From assembly GCF_032970905.1 (NCBI RefSeq), contig NZ_JAWJZA010000008.1: 64,000 nt of DNA; one strand, written 5' to 3'. The DNA comes from Veillonella absiana. GTDB lineage: Bacteria > Bacillota > Negativicutes > Veillonellales > Veillonellaceae. The notes below the pieces were generated by a model. The model did not search any database and was not told where the DNA came from. It saw only the letters and a list, made by a program, of their open reading frames with translations. Position 1 is the first letter of the stretch. Each line of letters starts with the position of its first letter. Of the stretch, positions 58,921 to 64,000 are shown in pieces. Made by a program: the position numbers and the translations under genes.

Positions 58921-59124
58921 TTATGCGTTTTCAGATTTAATTTCAACTTCACGTTGTACTGTTTTAATACGAGCGATTGTCTTCTTAACTTCACGAATGC
59001 GCATAGGATTTTCTAATTGACCTGTTGCAAGCTGAAAACGGAGGTTAAACAACTCTTCCTTAAGACTTGAAACTTGTTGTTCCATATCGGCAGCGCTCAT
59101 ATTACGAATGTCATTAACCTTCAT
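58921..59124 (-). CDS. rpmC: 50S ribosomal protein L29
   Basis: 67 residues, two long helices: MKVNDIRNMSAADMEQQVSS, LKEELFNLRFQLATGQLENP. Its start overlaps the end of rplP by 11 bp. Near the exit tunnel; binds trigger factor together with L23. Confidence 0.97.
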   Translation of the reverse strand: MKVNDIRNMSAADMEQQVSSLKEELFNLRFQLATGQLENPMRIREVKKTIARIKTVQREVEIKSENA

Positions 59125-59551
59125 TTACGTCACCACCCAATTCTTTACCCTTAACAACGAATTTACATTTGATTGGAAGTTTGTGGCTTGCAAGACGCAT
59201 AGCTTCACGAGCTACTTGTTCAGGAACGCCGTCCATTTCAAACATAACGCGACCTGGTTTAACTACTGCTACCCAGTATTCAGGAGAACCTTTACCGGAC
59301 CCCATACGAGTACCAGCTGGTTTAGCTGTAATTGGTTTATCAGGGAAAATTTTGATCCAAACTTGACCACCACGTTTGATATAACGAGTCATAGCGATAC
59401 GGGCAGCTTCGATTTGACGGTTTGTAATCCAAGATGGTTCGCATGCTACTAAGCCGAACTCACCATGTGCTACTTTATTACCACGCATTGCACGGCCTTT
59501 CATGCGACCGCGGAATTGCTTACGATGTTTTACGCGCTTTGGAATAAGCAT
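59114..59551 (-). CDS. rplP: 50S ribosomal protein L16
   Basis: 145 residues; MLIPKRVKHRKQFRGRMKGR, RIAMTRYIKRGGQVWIKIFP and GTRMGSGKGSPEYWVAVVKP. Overlaps rpsC by one base (TAATG). Confidence 0.98.
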   Translation of the reverse strand: MLIPKRVKHRKQFRGRMKGRAMRGNKVAHGEFGLVACEPSWITNRQIEAARIAMTRYIKRGGQVWIKIFPDKPITAKPAGTRMGSGKGSPEYWVAVVKPGRVMFEMDGVPEQVAREAMRLASHKLPIKCKFVVKGKELGGDVNEG

Positions 59552-60219
59552 TACTTGCCACCTTCTTCCTTCTTAGCTGGAGCTTGTTTTGATTCTGGCA
59601 AAACTTCACCTTTGTAAATCCATACTTTAATGCCGATACAACCATAAGTTGTATGAGCTTCTGCAGTACCGTAGTCGATGTTTGCACGAAGTGTATGCAA
59701 AGGAATAGAACCTTCACGGTAGGATTCGCTACGAGCGATTTCAGCGCCGCCAAGACGACCGCTTACCATGATTTTGATACCTTTAGCACCAAGACGCATT
59801 GTACGACCTACTGCTTGTTTCATTGCACGACGGAAACCGATACGGCGTTCCAATTGGCTTGCAATGTTTTCAGCTACAAGAACGGAGTCCATGTCAGCTT
59901 GTTTAATTTCTGCAATGTTAACGTCAACTTGTTTGTCAGTGAAACGAGTCATTGCTTTTTTGATATCTTCGATACCAGCACCACCACGACCGATAACCAT
60001 ACCAGGTTTTGCAGTGTGAATAGTCAATTTAATACGTTTATTTGTACGCTCGATTTCAATGCGGGAGATACCAGCAATGAACAATGTTTCTTTCAAGAAG
60101 TTACGAATTTTCACGTCTTCATGAAGATTTGCAGCGTAATCTTTATCAGCATACCATTTTGCGTCCCAATCTTTTACGATCCCGACACGCAAACCATGTG
60201 GATTAACTTTTTGACCCAC
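59551..60219 (-). CDS. rpsC: 30S ribosomal protein S3
   Basis: 222 residues; MGQKVNPHGLRVGIVKDWDA, KH domain with HTAKPGMVIGRGGAGIEDIK and C-domain KGIKIMVSGRLGGAEIARSE. The C-terminal tail is Lys/Glu-rich. Confidence 0.98.
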   Translation of the reverse strand: MGQKVNPHGLRVGIVKDWDAKWYADKDYAANLHEDVKIRNFLKETLFIAGISRIEIERTNKRIKLTIHTAKPGMVIGRGGAGIEDIKKAMTRFTDKQVDVNIAEIKQADMDSVLVAENIASQLERRIGFRRAMKQAVGRTMRLGAKGIKIMVSGRLGGAEIARSESYREGSIPLHTLRANIDYGTAEAHTTYGCIGIKVWIYKGEVLPESKQAPAKKEEGGK

Positions 60220-60237
60220 TCTGTTTCCCTCCTTCTG

Positions 60238-60573
60238 TTAAGCTCTTTCTTTAACAACTACTGTTACGTGGCTAGTGCGTTTCAAAATTTTGAAAGCTTG
60301 TCCACGGGAACGAGGATGAATGCGTTTCAATGTTGGGCCTTGATCGATGAAGATTTCAGACACATATAGATTATCAACATTCATATCAAAATTGTGTTCT
60401 GCATTTGCGATTGCGGAACGCATTACTTTTTCTACTACATCAGCGCCAACTTTCGGAGTGAACTTCAAGATGGCAAATGCTTCGCCGATGTTTTTGCCAC
60501 GAACTAAATCAGCAACAATGCGGATTTTACGAGGCGCGATTCGGATATGTCTAGCGATTGCTTTTGCTTCCAT
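60238..60573 (-). CDS. rplV: 50S ribosomal protein L22
   Basis: 111 residues; AIARHIRIAPRKIRIVADLV, SAIANAEHNFDMNVDNLYVS and RIHPRSRGQAFKILKRTSHV. Its loop lines the exit tunnel where macrolides bind. Confidence 0.98.
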   Translation of the reverse strand: MEAKAIARHIRIAPRKIRIVADLVRGKNIGEAFAILKFTPKVGADVVEKVMRSAIANAEHNFDMNVDNLYVSEIFIDQGPTLKRIHPRSRGQAFKILKRTSHVTVVVKERA

Positions 60574-60586
60574 TAATTGTTACCTC

Positions 60587-60868
60587 CTATTTTTTGCCGG
60601 ATGTTTTTTCGTTCTTAACGTGACCTTTATAAGTACGTGTTGGAGCGAATTCACCTAATTTGTGACCTACCATATCTTCTGTAATGAATACAGGAACGTG
60701 TTTGCGACCATCATGCACAGCAATTGTGTGGCCTACAAAACTAGGGATAATAGTAGAGGCACGGGACCAGGTTTTTACTACTTTCTTTTCGTTAGTTTCG
60801 TTTAAAGCGTCAACTTTCTTAAGCAAATGATCTGCTACGAAAGGGCCTTTTTTAATAGATCTGGACAC
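60587..60868 (-). CDS. rpsS: 30S ribosomal protein S19
   Basis: 93 residues; MSRSIKKGPFVADHLLKKVD, KTWSRASTIIPSFVGHTIAV and HKLGEFAPTRTYKGHVK. Confidence 0.98.
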   Translation of the reverse strand: MSRSIKKGPFVADHLLKKVDALNETNEKKVVKTWSRASTIIPSFVGHTIAVHDGRKHVPVFITEDMVGHKLGEFAPTRTYKGHVKNEKTSGKK

Positions 60869-60891
60869 TGTTATATCTCCTTTCCTTTATC

Positions 60892-61722
60892 CTATTTTGT
60901 ACGACGTTTAATGATTAAGCTATTAGAAGCTTTTTTCTTGTCGCGAGTTTTAACACCATGTGCTGGTTTGCCCCAAGGTGTAACAGGATGTTTACGACCA
61001 ACAGGAGATTTACCTTCACCACCACCATGTGGATGGTCACAAGGGTTCATTACAACACCACGGTTGCCTGGACGAACGCCCATCCAACGATGACGACCAG
61101 CTTTACCAATTACTAGGTTGCTGTGATCAGTGTTGCTTACAACACCAACAGTTGCACGGCATTCAACGCGTACACGACGCATTTCGCCAGATGGTAAACG
61201 AAGAATCGCATAGCCACCATCTTTACCCATCAATTGAGCAGATGTACCAGCGGAACGAACGATTTGACCACCTTTACCGATTTTCAATTCGATGTTGTGA
61301 ATTTGAGTACCGTCTGGGATATTGGACAATGGTAAGCAGTTACCAGGTTTAATATCGGATTCAGGGCCGGAGAATACTACGTCGCCAACTTTCAAGCCAT
61401 TTGGAGCAAGAATGTAGCGTTTTTCACCATCAGCATAATTTAACAACGCGATGCGAGAAGTTCTGTTAGGATCATACTCGATTGTTGCAACTTTAGCTGG
61501 GATATTATCTTTTGTACGTTTGAAGTCAATAATACGGTATTGACGTTTGTGACCGCCACCTTGGTGACGTACTGTCATTTTACCAGTATTGTTACGACCA
61601 CCTTTTTGAGAAACTTTAGCGAGCAAGGATTTCTCTGGTTTGCTTGCTGTGATTTCGTCGAAGGCGGATACTGTCATAAACCGGCGACCAGCGGAGTACG
61701 GTTTAAATGATTTAATTGCCAT
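60892..61722 (-). CDS. rplB: 50S ribosomal protein L2
   Basis: 276 residues; MAIKSFKPYSAGRRFMTVSA, GGRNNTGKMTVRHQGGGHKR, and the peptidyl-transferase-proximal MNPCDHPHGGGEGKSPVGRK. Needed for subunit association. Confidence 0.98.
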   Translation of the reverse strand: MAIKSFKPYSAGRRFMTVSAFDEITASKPEKSLLAKVSQKGGRNNTGKMTVRHQGGGHKRQYRIIDFKRTKDNIPAKVATIEYDPNRTSRIALLNYADGEKRYILAPNGLKVGDVVFSGPESDIKPGNCLPLSNIPDGTQIHNIELKIGKGGQIVRSAGTSAQLMGKDGGYAILRLPSGEMRRVRVECRATVGVVSNTDHSNLVIGKAGRHRWMGVRPGNRGVVMNPCDHPHGGGEGKSPVGRKHPVTPWGKPAHGVKTRDKKKASNSLIIKRRTK

Positions 61723-61748
61723 TAGTGGGCCTCCTTACAACTAGACTC

Positions 61749-62033
61749 TTAGACACCTTCAAAGAATTCAATGGATTCGCCAGCTTTTAAAGTAACGATA
61801 GCTTTTTTGTAATCACTACGTTTACCTTGTGTACGACCCATGCGTTTAGTTTTTCCTAAAACGCGAATAGTAGCTACTTTTTCTACTTTTACATTGAAGA
61901 TTTTTTCAACAGCTTGACGGATTTGAACTTTGTTAGCAGTCAATGGTACACGGAAAGTGTATTTGCCTTCTTCCATAAGCATTGTAGTTTTTTCGGTAAT
62001 AACCGGACGAATAAGAACATCACGTAATTCCAT
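61749..62033 (-). CDS. rplW: 50S ribosomal protein L23
   Basis: 94 residues; MELRDVLIRPVITEKTTMLM, KVQIRQAVEKIFNVKVEKVA. Docking site for trigger factor and SRP. Overlaps the rplD stop by one base. Confidence 0.98.
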   Translation of the reverse strand: MELRDVLIRPVITEKTTMLMEEGKYTFRVPLTANKVQIRQAVEKIFNVKVEKVATIRVLGKTKRMGRTQGKRSDYKKAIVTLKAGESIEFFEGV

Positions 62034-62656
62034 TATCCAAGTACCTCCTCAATTTTTGCGACAGCACCCTTAGTAATGAAGAGTTTATCGTAATGAAGAA
62101 GATCGAAAATGTTAAGACCTTCGCAAGCTGCAGCTTTAACGCCTTGGATATTGCGAGCGGAACGTTCTACATTCAAATCACCTTCAGTGATGAACAATAC
62201 TTTTGCATCACCAACGTTGAAGTTATTAAGAATGTTCAATACTTCTTTAGTTTTAGGAGCTGCTAATGTTAATTCTTCCAATACGAATAAATCGCTATTG
62301 TTTACTTTACCGCTAAGAGCAGATTTAACTGCCAAACGTCTAGCCTTACGAGGCATAGCTTTGTAATAGCTGCGAGGTTGTGGACCAAATGTCACACCAC
62401 CGCCAACCCAAACTGGGCTACGAGAAGAACCTGCACGAGCACGGCCAGTACCTTTTTGTTTCCAAGGTTTACGACCACCACCACGTACCATAGCTCTTGT
62501 TTTTGTTGCATGTGTGCCGAGACGTTCGTTAGATAATTGACGAACTACGGCTTGATGCATTACGGCTTCGTTAACTTCAACGCCGAATACTGCATCGTTT
62601 AACTGTATTTCACCGACTTTAGCGCCGGATTGATTATATGTTGCTACTGTAGGCAT
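62033..62656 (-). CDS. rplD: 50S ribosomal protein L4
   Basis: 207 residues; VMHQAVVRQLSNERLGTHAT, the tunnel loop GGGRKPWKQKGTGRARAGSS, and PRKARRLAVKSALSGK. In many bacteria L4 represses the S10 operon. Confidence 0.98.
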   Translation of the reverse strand: MPTVATYNQSGAKVGEIQLNDAVFGVEVNEAVMHQAVVRQLSNERLGTHATKTRAMVRGGGRKPWKQKGTGRARAGSSRSPVWVGGGVTFGPQPRSYYKAMPRKARRLAVKSALSGKVNNSDLFVLEELTLAAPKTKEVLNILNNFNVGDAKVLFITEGDLNVERSARNIQGVKAAACEGLNIFDLLHYDKLFITKGAVAKIEEVLG

Positions 62657-62685
62657 TACATAATCCTCCTTTCGACAAATGTATA

Positions 62686-63327
62686 TTATTTAACAGGTTT
62701 AACCGTGTTGCGAACCATAACCAAGCTGCCTTTGGCACCTGGGATACCACCTTTTACAAGTAAAAGATTACGTTCTGCATCAACTTTCACAACGGATAAG
62801 CGTTGAACGGTAACTCTGTAACCACCCATTTGTCCAGGAAGTTTTTTACCTTTGTATACCTTACCGCCGCCACCGGAGATCATAGGACCGATGGAACCAG
62901 GTTCACGATGAGATTTGGAACCGTGAGTAACAGGACCACAATGGAAGTTGTGGCGTTTAATTGTACCAGCAAACCCCTTACCTTTACCTGTTCCTACTAC
63001 GTCAACCAATTCACCTTCTGCGAAGATATCAGCTGCCAGAGTTTGGCCCACTGTGTAATCAGTTGCTTCAGCAAGGCGAAGTTCACGAAGATATTTAACA
63101 GGGCTAACGCCTGCTTTATCGAACTGGCCTTTTACAGGTTTAGTTAAATGTTTTTCTTTAATGGAGCCATAGCCTAGTTGTACAGCGTTGTAACCGTCAG
63201 TTTCAACAGTTTTAACACGTACGATCACGCTAGGGGTAGCTTCCACTACAGTGACAGGAACTAGTTGGCCTTCAGCAGTGAAGACTTGAGTCATTCCTAA
63301 CTTTTTACCCAAAATAGCTTTAGACAT
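62686..63327 (-). CDS. rplC: 50S ribosomal protein L3
   Basis: 213 residues; MSKAILGKKLGMTQVFTAEG, GKGKGFAGTIKRHNFHCGPV and GSIGPMISGGGGKVYKGKKL with PGQMGG near the end. Confidence 0.98.
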   Translation of the reverse strand: MSKAILGKKLGMTQVFTAEGQLVPVTVVEATPSVIVRVKTVETDGYNAVQLGYGSIKEKHLTKPVKGQFDKAGVSPVKYLRELRLAEATDYTVGQTLAADIFAEGELVDVVGTGKGKGFAGTIKRHNFHCGPVTHGSKSHREPGSIGPMISGGGGKVYKGKKLPGQMGGYRVTVQRLSVVKVDAERNLLLVKGGIPGAKGSLVMVRNTVKPVK

Positions 63328-63339
63328 AATCGCACCTCC

Positions 63340-63651
63340 TTATAGTTTTATTTCAATAGATACACCAGCTGGCAAATCAAGACGAGTGATTGCATCCACT
63401 GTTTTCGAATTTGGTTCAAGAATATCGATTAAGCGTTTATGTGTACGCATTTCAAATTGTTCACGGGAATCTTTGTTAACGTGCACAGAACGAAGAATAG
63501 TGAAGATATTCTTTTCTGTTGGCAATGGAATCGGACCAGATACCATAGCGCCATTTCTTTTTGCTGTGTCTACGATCTTAGCTGCGCTTTGATCAAGAGC
63601 TTTGTGGTCGTATGCTTTTAAGCGAATACGAATTTTTTGCTGTTTAGCCAT
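63340..63651 (-). CDS. rpsJ: 30S ribosomal protein S10
   Basis: 103 residues; KIRIRLKAYDHKALDQSAAK, SGPIPLPTEKNIFTILRSVH, REQFEMRTHKRLIDI. Head of the S10 operon; also the NusE antitermination partner. AGGAGG upstream. Confidence 0.98.
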   Translation of the reverse strand: MAKQQKIRIRLKAYDHKALDQSAAKIVDTAKRNGAMVSGPIPLPTEKNIFTILRSVHVNKDSREQFEMRTHKRLIDILEPNSKTVDAITRLDLPAGVSIEIKL

Positions 63652-63754
63652 TTAAATAATTTCCTCCTGTCGTCCATTTCATGAATGAACTGCTCCATAG
63701 AAATTCTCCCCCGCAGAGGCAACCTTCTACTTCATAGTTTAAAACACAACACAA

Positions 63755-63775
63755 GAGCGGCATCATCTGCCGCTC
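63755..63775 (-). terminator. Hairpin between tuf and rpsJ
   Basis: GAGCGGCA pairs with TGCCGCTC around 5 nt; on the minus strand the tail TTGTGTTGTGTTTT is T-rich but interrupted, so it may be a partial terminator or leader structure for the S10 operon. Confidence 0.55.
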
Positions 63776-63832
63776 ATATGCTGCAATGTATATTGTATTG
63801 TTAGTGTGACCTAAACAATATAATACTAATAA

Positions 63833-64000
63833 TTAGCCTTCAACGATAGCTGTTACAACGCCAGCGCCTACTGTGTGGCCACCTTCACGAATCGCGAAAC
63901 GAAGACCTTCTTCAACCGCGATTGGAGTGATTAATTCGATGTCCATAGTTACGTTATCGCCAGGCATACACATTTCTACACCTTCTGGAAGGTTTACAAC
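63833..64000 (-). CDS. tuf: Elongation factor Tu, C-terminal fragment (window edge)
   Basis: The last 55 codons of EF-Tu: VVNLPEGVEMCMPGDNVTMD, then IELITPIAVEEGLRFAIREG (two adjacent blocks) and GAGVVTAIVEG before TAA. Lies upstream of the S10 operon, as in many bacteria. The rest of the gene is beyond the window. Confidence 0.97.
   Translation of the reverse strand, partial: VVNLPEGVEMCMPGDNVTMDIELITPIAVEEGLRFAIREGGHTVGAGVVTAIVEG

Noticed and set aside
59653..60369. 238-residue plus-strand ORF antisense to rpsC and rplV
   Set aside because: Shadow of highly biased ribosomal-protein codon usage; the minus-strand genes are certain.

Overview
The window looks like a chromosomal segment of a Veillonella-type member of the Negativicutes. 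It is AT-leaning, uses Firmicutes-like gene clusters (ylm/sepF/divIVA; S10-spc-alpha ribosomal operons followed by the ECF transporter genes and truA), encodes diderm/anaerobe metabolism such as 2-oxoacid:ferredoxin oxidoreductase, and carries a tandem pair of CobT homologues as in Sporomusa-type cobamide makers. The genus is an inference from gene content; no 16S gene is present. Almost every gene is on the minus strand. The plus-strand genes are rpsD (31343), a LysR regulator (41172) and a UPF0060 remnant (about 32250).

Layout, left to right. 1-6169: a tetrapyrrole operon (precorrin-2 dehydrogenase, hemA, hemC, cobA-hemD fusion, hemB, hemL, the last cut by the window edge) that makes uroporphyrinogen III and precorrin-2 for haem, sirohaem and cobamides. 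6233-12780: cell-division/ylm cluster (divIVA, ylmH, proC, sepF, yggS/ylmE, pgeF) and a B12-binding radical SAM protein. 13052-20759: branched-chain amino-acid genes (ilvD, ilvA, ilvB, ilvN, an ABC ATPase, ilvC) headed by a previously unannotated 36-codon Leu/Ile/Val-rich leader ORF and an intrinsic terminator, which together look like a transcription attenuator. 20854-24620: tatA/metal-binding/cupin operon, 6-phosphogluconolactonase, an enoyl-CoA hydratase family protein and a lysozyme-like protein. 24862-26831: a small membrane protein and a pseudogene with at least four frameshifts. 26885-27870: rplM-rpsI with a consensus promoter. 27977-29888: amtB-glnK with a terminator hairpin in the amtB leader. 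30068-33370: LysR, rpsD, a 560-bp gap with a small ORF and a gene remnant, then panB. 33729-34319: six tRNAs with their own promoter and terminator.

34574-37695: two overlapping CobT-family genes and a truncated LarC-like gene with a histidine-rich insert. 37882-41031: tyrA, a MATE exporter and a deletion scar joining the start of an RraA-family gene to the end of gltS, beside a divergent LysR gene. 42214-44839: korAB. 45185-48597: truA, ecfT, ecfA2, ecfA1. 48598-49253 is a structured but apparently gene-free gap. 49254-63651: rplQ to rpsJ, the near-complete S10-spc-alpha superoperon with secY, adk, map and infA. The window ends in the 3' part of tuf.

The main points worth a second look are the ilv leader attenuator, the tandem CobT pair with the LarC1-like gene, a repeated palindromic intergenic element with a shared GC-rich core, the rraA/gltS fusion scar with its orphaned regulator, the multi-frameshift pseudogene, and the leader hairpin in front of amtB. 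None of these clearly amounts to a new defence or mobile system; no CRISPR array, integrase, transposase or rRNA was found.
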